Positions 51,838-61,559 are shown, counted from the first letter of the stretch. The stretch is DNA of 64,000 nt from Archaeoglobus neptunius (GCF_016757965.1 NZ_JAEKIW010000005.1:1-64000); one strand, 5' to 3'. The notes: generated by a model not told the origin, from the sequence alone. Made by a program: numbers and translations.

Positions 51838-53055
51838 CTAATACTTGGTTGTTGGCTCGATTTCGCCGACTATGTTCTTCTTTACCATTTCTTTTGCCTC
51901 CTCCATACTGTAGTTTCCGAGCAGCCACATCAGTTTTATAAGGGCCACTTCCGGCAGCATATCTTCCCCCTCAATCACACCGGCTCTTATCAGATCTCTT
52001 CCGGTGTCGTAAACCCTGTCACAGACCCTTCCCCACAAACACTGGGAGGTCATGACAACCACAGAGTCCTCGCAAATTCGCCTCAATGTCTCCATCCAGT
52101 CAGTCGAAACGTGACCAAGACCCGTCCCCTCAATTACAAAACCCCTGAAACCCCTGGAGTGGTAGTATTCGAGAATGTCACTCCTCAAACCGGGGAAGAA
52201 TTTTATGAGTACGACTTTCTCCTCCAGCCTGTCCATCAGATTGAGCTCCCTTTCATTCCTTCTGAACCTCCACGAAATCCATTCGACATTCAGAGATGGG
52301 TACTCCACTCTGGCAATTGGTCTGATGTTGATCGACTGAAACGCATCTCTTCTTGAGGTGTGATTTTTTCTCACCTTCACACCCCTGTGGACATAGCAGA
52401 AGTCATCGCTTGTGGATCCATGCATTGTGACAACAACCTCTCCCAGGTCTTCACTCGCAACCCTTGCAGCGCAGAGAAGATTCATTGCTGCATCACTGCT
52501 CGGCCTGTCCGAGCTTCTCTGTGCACCTACGAATACAACTGGTTTGGGGGTTGAGATCATGAAGGAAAGCGCAGCGGATGAGTAGTGCATCGTGTCGGTT
52601 CCATGTGTGATTATGACTCCATCATGTTTTTTCAGCGCATCGTAAACGTGTCTGGCAAGCTCAATCCAGTTCTGGGGCTTCATGTTTTCGCTCAGTATAT
52701 TGTAGAGCAGCTCTGCGTCGACGTTACAGATTTCGGTCAGTTCTGGAACCTCGGAAGCAATTTCCTCAGCGGAGAACTGGCTGGTTACTGCACCGGTTCG
52801 GTAATCAACCTTGCTTGCTATGGTACCTCCCGTGGAAATAATTTTCAGGTTGGGTAATCCCTCCTTTCTGGCGAGTTGGGGAATTTCTACCTCGAATCTC
52901 TCCTCATCCAGTACTTCGAGAAGCTCGTATTCTTTGAATCCGATGTTATAACCGTTGTCAAGCTTTAATACGAAATTTCCGGTGAAGGACGGCATTGCTA
53001 TGCCCTCAAAAACCCTTCCCTTGGCTTTAATCCTCACCCTCCTGCCCTCAAGCAT
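51838..53055 (-). CDS. gatD: Glu-tRNA(Gln) amidotransferase subunit D
   Basis: 405 aa. Archaeal GatDE glutaminase subunit that releases ammonia for converting Glu-tRNA(Gln) to Gln-tRNA(Gln). N-terminal small beta-barrel (GRRVRIKAKGRVFEGIAMP), then an asparaginase-like domain with KIISTGGTIASKVDYR near 77 and ITHGTDTMHYSSAALSF near 150, containing the catalytic threonines. Overlaps argH by 8 bp. gatE is not in the window. Confidence 0.93.
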   Translation of the reverse strand: MLEGRRVRIKAKGRVFEGIAMPSFTGNFVLKLDNGYNIGFKEYELLEVLDEERFEVEIPQLARKEGLPNLKIISTGGTIASKVDYRTGAVTSQFSAEEIASEVPELTEICNVDAELLYNILSENMKPQNWIELARHVYDALKKHDGVIITHGTDTMHYSSAALSFMISTPKPVVFVGAQRSSDRPSSDAAMNLLCAARVASEDLGEVVVTMHGSTSDDFCYVHRGVKVRKNHTSRRDAFQSINIRPIARVEYPSLNVEWISWRFRRNERELNLMDRLEEKVVLIKFFPGLRSDILEYYHSRGFRGFVIEGTGLGHVSTDWMETLRRICEDSVVVMTSQCLWGRVCDRVYDTGRDLIRAGVIEGEDMLPEVALIKLMWLLGNYSMEEAKEMVKKNIVGEIEPTTKY

Positions 53056-54499
53056 GGAAATTCACCTCCAGCTTCTCCGCCTCCTGGTAAAGCATTCTCA
53101 AGCTAAGACCTATTCTTCCCCTCAGATTTCTGATTTTAGCTCTTCTATCTTTGAGTTCACTTTTTCTGGCAGTTATCATTCTCCTTACCTCCTCCAAGGC
53201 GGTGCCACCAGTATTCTTTCTCCTCTCCACAGCCTTCCCGATATTCATGGCTTCGTCAATATCGTCGTCATTTATTTTTATACTGTAGCCCATTTCCCTG
53301 GCCAGGGACTCAATATCTTTCCCGGTAGGTTTTTGCACCCCTCTGGCAGCCAGCTTTCCAATGATGCGGTGTGAGATTCTGAAAGGAATGTTGTATTTCA
53401 TTACCAGCATGTCAGCGAGTTCCGTGGCTGTTGCAAATCCCTTTGAAGCTTTCTTCTCAATAACATCCTTCTTAAATCTGATTTTTTCGAACATCGCTGC
53501 AAGAACCTCACTTGCCGTTTCAGCCCTTTTCAGCGAGTCGTAGAGAATGGCATTCATTTCCTGAAAGTCTCTGTTGTAGCTGAACGGCATGGCTTTGTAT
53601 ATGCTCATTGTGGCCGTGAGATTTCCAATCATCCGTCCAGCATTGGCTCTCAGCAGTTCGGCAATGTCGGGATTCTTTTTTTGTGGCATGATGGATGATG
53701 TGGAAGCGAATTCATCTGGCAAATCAATAAAGTCAAATTCGGAAGAGAAAAGAACGATCTCTTCGGCGATTCTGCTAATGGACAGCATCAGGGATGCACA
53801 CACATACACAGCGTCTATTATGAAATCTCTCGAAGAAACAGCGTCTTCTGAGTTCTCAACAACCCCGTCGAATCCGAGGAGTCTTGCAGAGTAATGTCTG
53901 TCGAGAATATAGCCGGTTGATGCAAATGCTGCTGAACCGAGAGGTGACCTGTTCGCCCTCTTGAACGCTTCCAGAGCTCTATCAAAATCCCTTGAAAGCA
54001 TATCATGGTAGGCAATCAGGTGGTGAGATAGTCTGGTGGGCTGGGCGTACTGCAGGTGGGTGAACCCCGGCATTATTGAATTGCTGTTTTCGGCCCTGTT
54101 AAGTATCACCTCCATAATCAGCAGGATGTTTTCGGCAAGGTTCAGAAGATGGTCTCTCGCAAACAGTCTGAGACACGTGGCAACCTCATCATTTCTACTC
54201 CTTCCCGTGTGCATCTTCATTCCAGCAGGAGTTAATCTGGTAACCTCTGCCTCAATCGCCTCGTGGACGTCCTCGTATTTCCACTCCGTGTTGTAACCCC
54301 TATCCTTAATTTCTTTAAGAGCCTTGAGTATCTCGGCCGCCTCTGTGTCGGAGAGATAGCCTGATTTGTGAAGGGTCAGAGTGTGGGCAACATCTACGAG
54401 AATGTCATAGTAGAAAATATTTCTATCATGAGCAATTGAACTCGAAAGTTTGAGAGCGCGAGAGTCCATGCCTTTTTCCATTCTGCTATCTCTGAGCAT
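53048..54499 (-). CDS. argH: Argininosuccinate lyase
   Basis: 483 aa, last step of arginine synthesis. Fumarase/aspartase superfamily signature SSIMPQKKNPDIAELLR near residue 277, MHTGRSRNDEVATC near 100 and GFTHLQYAQPTRLSHH near 145. A TATA-like AATTAATTAATC at about 54519-54530 lies some 25 bp before the ATG, suggesting a leaderless transcript shared with gatD. Confidence 0.94.
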   Translation of the reverse strand: MLRDSRMEKGMDSRALKLSSSIAHDRNIFYYDILVDVAHTLTLHKSGYLSDTEAAEILKALKEIKDRGYNTEWKYEDVHEAIEAEVTRLTPAGMKMHTGRSRNDEVATCLRLFARDHLLNLAENILLIMEVILNRAENSNSIMPGFTHLQYAQPTRLSHHLIAYHDMLSRDFDRALEAFKRANRSPLGSAAFASTGYILDRHYSARLLGFDGVVENSEDAVSSRDFIIDAVYVCASLMLSISRIAEEIVLFSSEFDFIDLPDEFASTSSIMPQKKNPDIAELLRANAGRMIGNLTATMSIYKAMPFSYNRDFQEMNAILYDSLKRAETASEVLAAMFEKIRFKKDVIEKKASKGFATATELADMLVMKYNIPFRISHRIIGKLAARGVQKPTGKDIESLAREMGYSIKINDDDIDEAMNIGKAVERRKNTGGTALEEVRRMITARKSELKDRRAKIRNLRGRIGLSLRMLYQEAEKLEVNFHA

Positions 54500-54588
54500 G
54501 TGCCTAGTATTCCACTTGATTAATTAATTTTCTTGTTTCTCCCGAGATCGATGGTTTTTTGTTCTGTCAAAAACTTAAGAAAAGCTTG

Positions 54589-54714
54589 ATGGGTAAAGGG
54601 ATAATTGAATATAATCGCAAACTGACCTTGACAGACCTCAAATTGGGTTTTCGGTGGTTAAAAAGGAACGGAGAATTACAAGCTAACAGAAACCGGACGA
54701 AGGAGAACCAATAG
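54589..54714 (+). CDS. Small basic ORF (41 aa), doubtful
   Basis: Between argH and top6B an ATG at 54589 opens 41 codons: MGKGIIEYNRKLTLTDLKLG and a basic, polar tail ending TAG. An AAAACTTAAG element lies about 20 bp upstream. It may be a tiny gene or the remnant of a mobile-element protein. No match recognised. Confidence 0.2.
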   Translation: MGKGIIEYNRKLTLTDLKLGFRWLKRNGELQANRNRTKENQ

Positions 54715-54730
54715 TTTTTGATATGCTCGA

Positions 54731-56542
54731 CTAGTAGTTCATCACCTCTCCACCGCTCAGCACCTCCCTGTCAACTCCATCGAAAAGTGGCTTCCTGTTG
54801 AGAATTCTCCCTTTCAGAGTGTATCTCAGCTCAACCTCTTCCCCCGGCTTCAGGGTCAGATTCCATGAAATGGTGGTGAATCCCGAGGATGACACCTTTG
54901 CCCCCTCTGCCTCTACATCGCCAGAACACATCTCAAACACTTTGAATTCTTTTTTGGACCTTGTGAAGTTTGATATTCTCAAAACCACTTCTTTAACACC
55001 GTCTTTCTCTGCCATTTCACGCTCGGCGTAGAGATACCCCATGATTCTGGCCACGATCTTGTCGATCTCTATCGGATCTTTCTCGAGAACTTCGCAGACT
55101 TTCTTTGCTATAAGGGGTAGAACCTTGCTTATCATTTCCTCCTTCTTTTTCTTCTTCTGCTGTCTGCTCTTTCTTTCGATGTATTCCTTCAGTTTTCTTC
55201 CTGCTTCCTGAAGCGCCAGACGAGTTTCATCCATTATCTCCGGTATTGCCGCTATGGCCTCTTTCGATTCGGATGTGTATGGAATGTTGGTCGATGCAAC
55301 GTGCACGAGAATGACAGCCGGGCCCGAAGGCAGTTCACCTCTGTTTTGCATTAACCCGTAGGTTTTCCAGTTGACGTTCTCTACAGCCTTTGTTATTGCG
55401 CAGCCACCCTGCTGGTAAAGCAGAGGAATTTTGTTTGCGTATCTGAGAACCGCAACTTTTTCAGTTTTTATTTCACCACCATAGGCGATTCCAACCTCAA
55501 CCAGGAAGGGATGTCCGGAATAGACTTTTGGCCGTCTGGTTACTGCAAAGACGAATTCTGGAGAATACTCAGCCATCAAACTTCGTGCAATCATCTTTTC
55601 TCCTATTGGTGAGAGACAGTCTGTTGGGGGTGGAAGGAAATCGGTGTTACGGAATGCTTCAAGAAGTTTTACAGCTTCATCCCTCCCCATCTCATGAATA
55701 TTCTCGGTGCCACTGAACCCGGCCCTTCTAAGGACATCATCAGCAATTTTATCACCGACCCTCACGAATTCATCTTTCAGAAACTTCTTCAATGTTGTTG
55801 CCTTTGAAGTTTTCAGCATGTTCATCAGAGTCCCAAGCTCGATTCCATGTGGATGTGGTTTTATGGATTTGGGAGCTGCCGGAATTTCGTCAGTTACTCT
55901 GTCAAATTCGTTAATCGTCCCATCCGGCTCGACAAAGGTTATTTTGGCATGGGGATTTATGACAGACGTTTCCCTCAGGTACTCTAGTACACTCTGTTTC
56001 CTTTCACGAACGTAGCTTCCCGCAATTTCAAGCTCGATTTTCGTTCCACTGGGCATGTACCAGTCCTCTTCAACCACCTCGACGATTTCGGGCTCGTTCT
56101 TCTTTGTGTTGATGTAAAGGACCATTTTCGTAGCCTTTTCATCTCGGACAGTTTTTGAAACGACCACCGCCGGTTTTCCAGTTGTGAGCTGAGCGTACAG
56201 CACTGCTGCAGAAATCCCAATTCCTTGCTGACCTCTGCTCTGCCTTATTTCGTGGAATCTCGAACCATAAAGCAGCTTTCCGAAAACTCGTGGAATCTGC
56301 TCTCTCTCAATCCCGGGCCCATTGTCCTCGACGGTGACCTTGAAGTGGTTGTCAACCTTTGTTATCCTCACAAAAATGTCAGGGAGAATTCCGGCCTCTT
56401 CGCAGGCGTCGAGAGCGTTATCTACGGCCTCTTTCACAACAGTTATGATTGCCTTCGACGGGTTCGCATATCCGAGGATGTGTCTATTCTTTTCAAAGAA
56501 CTCTGCAACGCTTATCTCTCTGTGTTTACCACCCTCACTCAT
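54731..56542 (-). CDS. top6B: DNA topoisomerase VI subunit B
   Basis: 603 aa. GHKL ATPase: N box [13 protein letters not shown] near 38, VEDNGPGI near 74, [13 protein letters not shown] near 104, then helix-two-turn-helix and transducer domains and a C-terminal Ig-like extension. The ATP-gated half of the archaeal type IIB topoisomerase. top6A, often adjacent, is absent here. It overlaps the RAM-domain gene by 4 bp. Confidence 0.94.
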   Translation of the reverse strand: MSEGGKHREISVAEFFEKNRHILGYANPSKAIITVVKEAVDNALDACEEAGILPDIFVRITKVDNHFKVTVEDNGPGIEREQIPRVFGKLLYGSRFHEIRQSRGQQGIGISAAVLYAQLTTGKPAVVVSKTVRDEKATKMVLYINTKKNEPEIVEVVEEDWYMPSGTKIELEIAGSYVRERKQSVLEYLRETSVINPHAKITFVEPDGTINEFDRVTDEIPAAPKSIKPHPHGIELGTLMNMLKTSKATTLKKFLKDEFVRVGDKIADDVLRRAGFSGTENIHEMGRDEAVKLLEAFRNTDFLPPPTDCLSPIGEKMIARSLMAEYSPEFVFAVTRRPKVYSGHPFLVEVGIAYGGEIKTEKVAVLRYANKIPLLYQQGGCAITKAVENVNWKTYGLMQNRGELPSGPAVILVHVASTNIPYTSESKEAIAAIPEIMDETRLALQEAGRKLKEYIERKSRQQKKKKKEEMISKVLPLIAKKVCEVLEKDPIEIDKIVARIMGYLYAEREMAEKDGVKEVVLRISNFTRSKKEFKVFEMCSGDVEAEGAKVSSSGFTTISWNLTLKPGEEVELRYTLKGRILNRKPLFDGVDREVLSGGEVMNY

Positions 56543-56769
56543 ATCTCAGCTCCAACCACTGTTTGAGTCTTTGTAACACCCTCAATCGTTCTTATCTCGT
56601 CAACCAGCCTGTTGAGATCGGAAAGGCTCTTGGTGTCTATTATGACAACGAAGTCAAACTCTCCAAAAACGTGATAGACCTCTCTCACATCCTTCTTGTT
56701 CTTGATTTTGAGATAGACATCTTTCTCCTTTCCCGGAGCGACATTGACCATCGTTACTCCTATTACCAT
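56539..56769 (-). CDS. Stand-alone Lrp/AsnC ligand-binding (RAM) domain protein
   Basis: 76 aa: only the RAM effector domain ([34 protein letters not shown]), with no helix-turn-helix. Such proteins oligomerise and bind small ligands, often modulating Lrp-type regulators. Coupled to top6B. Confidence 0.85.
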   Translation of the reverse strand: MVIGVTMVNVAPGKEKDVYLKIKNKKDVREVYHVFGEFDFVVIIDTKSLSDLNRLVDEIRTIEGVTKTQTVVGAEI

Positions 56770-56936
56770 GAAATTCCGTGTATTTCATGATTTAATAGTT
56801 TTTCCATCGAGTCCAGTTCATTCGGGTAATTAAAATCTAATTTCAGCAGGCAAATCAACCCTTCTCTCCATCTGGCTCGATCATGGGGCGGTTTGGTTTG
56901 AGTAACCTTTTTATCTTCCAAAGCAAAATTAACGTG

Positions 56937-57098
56937 ATGAACACGGGAGAGATCCGCATCGAAATTGAATATCCTGTTTTCAGGAAGATCAAAGGAGAAA
57001 AAGATGTAAGCTTAGAGGAAGTCAGAAGGATTCTATCAAAAATTAAAGGCTCTCTTGCTGAAGAAGTCCTGAAAGAGAGGGATGAGGAGTGGAGATAG
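56937..57098 (+). CDS. Antitoxin of a VapBC pair
   Basis: 53 aa from ATG 56937, about 25 bp after a CTTTTTATC TATA-like element; a longer frame from 56883 is less likely. Short, charged, ending IKGSLAEEVLKERDEEW, like archaeal VapB-type antitoxins with a C-terminal toxin-binding helix. Its stop lies 10 bp inside the start of the PIN gene. Confidence 0.65.
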   Translation: MNTGEIRIEIEYPVFRKIKGEKDVSLEEVRRILSKIKGSLAEEVLKERDEEWR

Positions 57099-57507
57099 CC
57101 TATTTAGATACAAGCGCTCTGGTCAAGAGATATCACAGAGAGGAGCATTCAGATACAATTGACGAGATTTTCGAAAAATCATCATCGCTATTTCTGAGCT
57201 GTCAATTGTCGAATTCACCTCGGCTTTAAGGAGGAAGGCTGACGAAAGGGTGATCAGACAAAAAGAGGTCTCTTACGTCCTTACTAAGTTTCATGAGGAT
57301 CTCGCCAACTTCATCATCCTGAAATTCGATTCAAACGTCATCAGCAATGCCGTTGAGTTCGTTATGAGGCACCGCCTCAAAACTCTCGACTCTCTGCAAC
57401 TGTCTTTCGCAATGAAACTCAAAGAATATGACCCTCTTTTTGTTAGTTTTGATCGAAAATTGCTTGATTGTGCGAAATTGGAGGGCTTTAGAGTTCTGGA
57501 CATTTAG
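57089..57507 (+). pseudogene. PIN-domain ribonuclease toxin (VapC), frameshifted
   Basis: GTG 57089 starts AYLDTSALVKRYHREEHSDT, the PIN N terminus with its first catalytic Asp. The frame is lost near 57174-57184. A second frame then reads AISELSIVEFTSALRRKADE, TLDSLQLSFAMKLKEYDPLF and SFDRKLLDCA to the stop at 57507. All four acidic positions are therefore present across two frames. One A missing from the A5 run at 57174-57178 would explain it. If real, the toxin is dead. Confidence 0.65.
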
Positions 57508-57834
57508 ATCTCCCTCAGCTCCCTGAACAGCATCGACCTCGCAAACCAGACAACCATCAGCAAGCTTAAGATGGAAGCGTGCTGACACCCATTCCTCAGA
57601 GCTAAAATCATTATCACTCCCGATAATCCCAACCAGAAACAGCGGGAACAAAGTAACGGATTCATTCGGCAACTTAAACCTCTCATTCTCAAAGCTGTAA
57701 GCTTGCAAAAACTCAACCAGCTTCTTGTTCTTCAAAGCCTTCCTCCCGTTCTTCACCCCTATCCACCGAGCCTCAACCTTCCCAGCCTTTATCAGATCAT
57801 CTAAGGAAAAACAGAATCTTGTTACTGTTATCAC
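57504..57834 (-). pseudogene. Small membrane protein, probably frameshifted
   Basis: From GTG 57834 the minus strand encodes a soluble start (LDDLIKAGKVEARWIGVKNG) and then LFPLFLVGIIG; dropping one G of the run at 57619-57621 continues as VIMILALRNG and SILSLLMVVWFARSMLFREL, ending 4 bp inside the vapC stop. The joined product of about 110 aa has two membrane helices. Without the correction the frame runs antisense to vapC to 57331. Family unknown. Confidence 0.4.
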
Positions 57835-57928
57835 GATCTTACCTGCAGAGAAAATGTTTAAGGAGTGTAACCGAATATGGGAAAACCCTGTTGGAACTAC
57901 CGGCTTGTAGTCAAGCAGTAGCCCAACT

Positions 57929-58754
57929 CTAACCTGTTCGCGAAGCTATCCATATGTCATAGTTCCCGAATCTGTCGGTTGTAAAGGCAACCTTCTTACC
58001 ATCTGGACTGAAAATCGGAAGCATGTCATGTCTGCTTTTCGTAAGTTCAATCTCCTCCTTAGAGTTCAGACACAAAAGGGTCACGTTGAAGCCGTAATCA
58101 TGGGCCAATAAAGCGTCATATAGCGTGTAATGTCCAACTCTCTCGGCAATGGTCTTCTGCTCTCTGCTCTCCACATTCGCGCAGTAGAGGGCGGAATTAT
58201 TGAGGAAACACAGCTCACTTTCTGATCTCCACTCAGGCTGCACTCCGCTGCCGATCCTTCTCTTCCCGCTACCATCGGCATTCATCACCCATATCCCCCT
58301 TTTACCCGATATTTTCGCAGAGAAGGCTATTTTGCTCCCATCCGGGCTCCACTTCGGGTTCAGATTTTTGCCGTTCATTTCAAAGCACTCCGTAACTCTT
58401 GTTTCGTAGTCCATAACGCAGATATCTGAGCTATCGTTGTGAATTGAAACAAACACTATCTTTTTGCCGTCAGGACTGAACTTGCCGTCGAGAAAGGTGC
58501 CATTTTTTGTAAGCCGTTCTCTGGTTTTGCTGTTTAAGTCAAAAACCCAGACTTGGTTCCCGGAGTTATATACATCTTGCTGCTGTCCGGGCTCCAAGAG
58601 ATGAAGAACTCGTTCTGAGGGGGGATGTGACGGGTGTAAATTCAGCGTTTTGAAATGCCTTGCAGCTGTCTGGAAGGTGTGAACTGCAAATGGCCAAAGC
58701 CAGTCCAAATACGCTTATAGCAGTTACGATTGCCAATAAGTTTCTCTTCAACAT
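57929..58754 (-). pseudogene. Secreted TolB-like beta-propeller protein, frameshifted
   Basis: ATG 58754 (GGTGG five bases upstream) begins a signal peptide, MLKRNLLAIVTAISVFGLAL. After FQNAEFTPVTSP the frame is lost at the G6/C6 run 58619-58624, a second frame gives PPQNEFFISWSPDSSKMYI, and a third from about 58570 gives NQVWVFDLNSKTRERL to the end. WSPDGSKIAF and FSPDGKKVAF are PD40 (WD40-like) repeats. About 270 aa if repaired: an extracellular propeller. Two indels make decay more likely than a single error. Confidence 0.6.
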
Positions 58755-58763
58755 AAACGCCAC

Positions 58764-59161
58764 CTATAATTTACTGCTTACAGTTTCACCTCCAAAGAAA
58801 GCCCAGCAATCGCAAAATAAATCTACGAAACACTCTGGAATATCCTCCACATCAAACCTTTTTGAGGTTGAAGTGAGCGTCCAAAATGCTGTGGGTGTAT
58901 TTATCATGCTAAATGTTGGTGTGTTACAATTTAAAAATATTGTGCTTTGTTAGACTTTGGGATAAACCAATCTCACTACGAATATGTTTGCAATGGTGTA
59001 AAACAGGGCAGTTCGGTTTGTTTATCAGGTACATTGGCTGGAGATCGTCGTCAGGGATTAGGAGAATTTTTGTCCCAAACTACCATGTTATCACGTCCTA
59101 TCTTGGAATCCCACACAACTCTTTTTTCGAAAAAGGAATTATTTAGAATCGACAATTATAA
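58764..59161. other. Intergenic stretch, no gene recognised
   Basis: About 400 bases, AT-rich, between the TolB-like gene and tRNA-Ile. It should contain the TolB promoter on its left. Short frames on both strands have no recognisable content; a rightward string (LSGTLAGDRRQGLGEFLSQT) is unconvincing. Confidence 0.4.
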
Positions 59162-59236
59162 TGGGCCCGGAGGGATTCGAACCCTCGACCGCCCGGTTAT
59201 GAGCCGGGCGCTCTGACCTGGCTAAGCTACGGGCCC
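59162..59236 (-). tRNA. tRNA-Ile2 (CAT anticodon, agmatidine-type)
   Basis: 75 nt cloverleaf: acceptor GGGCCCG/CGGGCCC, anticodon arm CCCGG-CTCATAA-CCGGG, T arm GAGGGTTCGAATCCCTC, discriminator A, no CCA. The CAT anticodon with a GGGCCCG acceptor matches the archaeal tRNA that reads AUA after agmatidine modification of C34, rather than tRNA-Met. An AAATAAACCC element lies about 20-25 bp upstream (59250-59262). Confidence 0.8.
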
Positions 59237-59286
59237 ACCTGTTTCAATGTTCAGTTATGGGTTTATTTGTTTTTTGCTTACCGGTA

Positions 59287-59369
59287 TGCGGGGGGAGGGA
59301 TTCGAACCCTCGAACCCCTGCGGGACTGGACCCTAAATCCAGCGCCTTTGACCGCTCGGCAACCCCCGC
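59287..59369 (-). tRNA. tRNA-Leu (TAG)
   Basis: 83 nt with a long variable arm (type II). Acceptor GCGGGGG/CCCCCGC, anticodon loop TTTAGGG between CTGGA and TCCAG, giving TAG (reads CUA and CUG), T arm GAGGGTTCGAATCCCTC. TATA TTATAAAAAT (minus strand, 59391-59400) is correctly spaced for the 5' end at 59369. Confidence 0.9.
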
Positions 59370-59440
59370 TCTTTCGGTCTGTGTGTGCTTATTTTTATAA
59401 ATTTTACATTGTTTTTGAGCTTTTTGGTAACTGGGAAATC

Positions 59441-59449
59441 TTTTATACC
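59441..59449 (+). promoter_or_regulatory. TATA box of ccmE-ccmF
   Basis: TTTTATACC centred 25 bp before the ccmE ATG at 59470; suggests a leaderless message. Confidence 0.5.
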
Positions 59450-59469
59450 TTCTTTAACCCTCACCAGAT

Positions 59470-59811
59470 ATGGACAGCAGGAAACTGAGCTTGATGATGT
59501 TTGCGGGATTCATGGTTTTAGTTATTTTCGCCCTGTATCATTTTGCGTCTCCTTACAAAACACCCTCAGATTTGATTAAAATGGAAAGTGCCGAAAATGT
59601 ACAGGTTGTGGGTAAAATTGCTGATGTCAGAGCCAATGGTCACGAAACCAGGTTTGTCCTCACAGATGGTAAAAATGAAATTGATGTAGTATATCAGGGG
59701 GAAGTGCAGAAGTACGATACTGAGGTTGTTGTTGTTGGTGATTGGAAAAATGGCGTTTTAATAGCCAAGGAAATTCTGAGGAAGTGCCATACAGAATACA
59801 CAGGTGGTTAG
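59470..59811 (+). CDS. ccmE: Cytochrome c maturation haem chaperone CcmE, CxxxY variant
   Basis: 113 aa. One N-terminal membrane anchor (SLMMFAGFMVLVIFALYHF), then an OB-fold domain (VQVVGKIADVRANG, VVVVGDWKNGVLIAKEIL). The haem-binding motif is KCHTEY: Cys replaces the His of bacterial HxxxY, as known for the archaeal and Desulfovibrio type CcmE. Delivers haem to CcmF. Located outside the cell membrane. Confidence 0.85.
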   Translation: MDSRKLSLMMFAGFMVLVIFALYHFASPYKTPSDLIKMESAENVQVVGKIADVRANGHETRFVLTDGKNEIDVVYQGEVQKYDTEVVVVGDWKNGVLIAKEILRKCHTEYTGG

Positions 59812-61320
59812 TTGGAGCTGGGAAACTTTCTTCTGCTCTTGTCATTTTTAACGTGCATTGCATCATCGCTTCTGTTTTACGGGAGAAGACGCCTTGTTAT
59901 AGCCGAAAATTTGCTTTACGCATCATTATCCTTCCTGCTTGCATCTCTTGTTCTGCTCATATATTACTTTGTGACCGACAATTTTCAGATTTGGTATGTT
60001 TATGCGAACTCGGATGCAGGGATGCCCCTTATTTACAAAATAAGTGCGGCCTGGGCTGGAAAGGAGGGCAGTCTACTTTTATGGGCTTTCTTCAATCTGT
60101 TTCTCCTCTCCATATATCTAAATTCGGGTAAAAAAGACGACTCAAAAGCAATCACGGCCTTTATCGTGACGGTATTCTCGGCCTATCTCTTGCTGATACT
60201 TTTTCTCGTGTCAAATCCTTTCGCAACTCTATCCTATGTTCCTTCTAACGGTTATGGACTGAATCCACTTCTGAGAACAATTGAGATGGCTGTGCATCCT
60301 CCAGTAGTTTTTCTGGCATATTCTCTCTCAACTCTACTCTTCGCAATCCACCTTTCGAATGCTGAAAAGTCCTACATCGTAAGCCGGGTCACGTGGCTTA
60401 CCTTAACTCTGGGCATAGTTATTGGAGGGATATGGGCTTATAGGACTCTCGGCTGGGGAGGGTTCTGGGGTTGGGATCCAGTTGAGAATGCGTCTCTCCT
60501 GCCCTGGTTAACTCTGACTCTGTATTTTCACGTCAAAAAGAACAGGGAATTTTTTGCATATGCCACATTCACTCTGGTTTTGCTTGCTACTTTCATTACA
60601 AGGAGCGGCATCATAAGTTCTGTTCACAGCTTTGGCGGGGAGTATTCAGATTACTTCTATGTTGTCCCGTTTACCGCATCTCTAGTACCCGTCATTCGAA
60701 GAGCGATGAGATTCGGTGAATTAAAGAGTGTTTGCTTTTCTCAGCTTCCTGTAGCATTTTCAGCAATGCTTATTGTGGTTTTGCTCGGTACGCTGGCAAA
60801 TCTTATCGTTAAAGTGGAGAAAGCTTACTACCTGGTGACGTTCCTTCCAATTTTCGCTGTGCTGGCATCTGTCGCTGCTTTGAAAATCAGAAATATGGAC
60901 ACTGCTCGAAAAATGCTTCACTTTGGTATGATACTTCTTTTTGTTGGTTCAGCTTCGGTCTGGCTTTTTGAGCAGCACGAAACGGTAAATCTGGGTAAAA
61001 ACACTGAGTTCAAGCTCATGGATATGTGGATTGGAGAAGATGCTGAAAAATTTACGGTTTATTCTAAAATTTCCACACCTTATGGCGAGATTACTCCGAA
61101 AGTGTTGATATACAAAATTGATAGAGAAGATAGACGGGTTTCAACAGTCAGTGTCATCAGCTATCCCTGGATGGATCACTATTTTGCCATCACATCTTTC
61201 GATTTGAAGTCGGGCAGTGTGACCATCGAGTACTACCGTGTACCGTTGATTTTGGCGGTCTGGGTTGGCTCGGCACTCATGATTGCGGGAGAGATGTTCA
61301 GATTGAGAGGTCGTGGTTGA
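59812..61320 (+). CDS. ccmF: Cytochrome c haem lyase subunit CcmF
   Basis: 502 aa starting at TTG 59812, directly after the ccmE stop. Polytopic, about eleven or more helices, with the haem-handling WWD motif GGFWGWDPVENASLLPWL near residue 220 and flanking histidines (AVHPPVVFLAY near 160). Shorter than bacterial CcmF (about 650 aa), as usual in archaea. With ccmE it implies c-type cytochromes; ccmA, B and C are not in the window. Confidence 0.9.
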   Translation: MELGNFLLLLSFLTCIASSLLFYGRRRLVIAENLLYASLSFLLASLVLLIYYFVTDNFQIWYVYANSDAGMPLIYKISAAWAGKEGSLLLWAFFNLFLLSIYLNSGKKDDSKAITAFIVTVFSAYLLLILFLVSNPFATLSYVPSNGYGLNPLLRTIEMAVHPPVVFLAYSLSTLLFAIHLSNAEKSYIVSRVTWLTLTLGIVIGGIWAYRTLGWGGFWGWDPVENASLLPWLTLTLYFHVKKNREFFAYATFTLVLLATFITRSGIISSVHSFGGEYSDYFYVVPFTASLVPVIRRAMRFGELKSVCFSQLPVAFSAMLIVVLLGTLANLIVKVEKAYYLVTFLPIFAVLASVAALKIRNMDTARKMLHFGMILLFVGSASVWLFEQHETVNLGKNTEFKLMDMWIGEDAEKFTVYSKISTPYGEITPKVLIYKIDREDRRVSTVSVISYPWMDHYFAITSFDLKSGSVTIEYYRVPLILAVWVGSALMIAGEMFRLRGRG

Positions 61321-61371
61321 TTGCGTCAGATGTGACAACAAAGTTTTTAAATTGGGAGTCGAAGTGAGGAC

Positions 61372-61557
61372 ATGGGTAAGACAGGCAGTGTAACGTGGGT
61401 TAAGATAAAGAAGAGAAACAGTAATGAGTACAGGCTCGTTCCCACAAAGTGGCAGGACTACAAGAAGCCTGGACCGAACCAGAAGTATACATCTGATGGC
61501 AAAAAGAGGAGAAGGATAAAGAGATCCCAGAAATCCATCCTTGGAGTGCGGAGTTAA
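61372..61557 (+). CDS. DUF5350-type small basic protein
   Basis: 61 aa, very basic: MGKTGSVTWVKIKKRNSNEY, then KKPGPNQKYTSDGKKRRR. The G-K-T-G-S start and KPGPNQ resemble the archaeal DUF5350 family. A GTTTTTAAAT TATA (61341-61350) lies about 27 bp upstream, so the mRNA is short-leadered. Possibly nucleic-acid or ribosome associated, by charge only. Confidence 0.7.
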   Translation: MGKTGSVTWVKIKKRNSNEYRLVPTKWQDYKKPGPNQKYTSDGKKRRRIKRSQKSILGVRS

Positions 61558-61559
61558 AT

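Noticed and set aside
57331-57503. C-terminal extension of the minus-strand frame starting at 57834
   Set aside because: It is antisense to the PIN-domain gene; the alternative frame ending at 57504 gives a sensible membrane helix and a normal convergent end.
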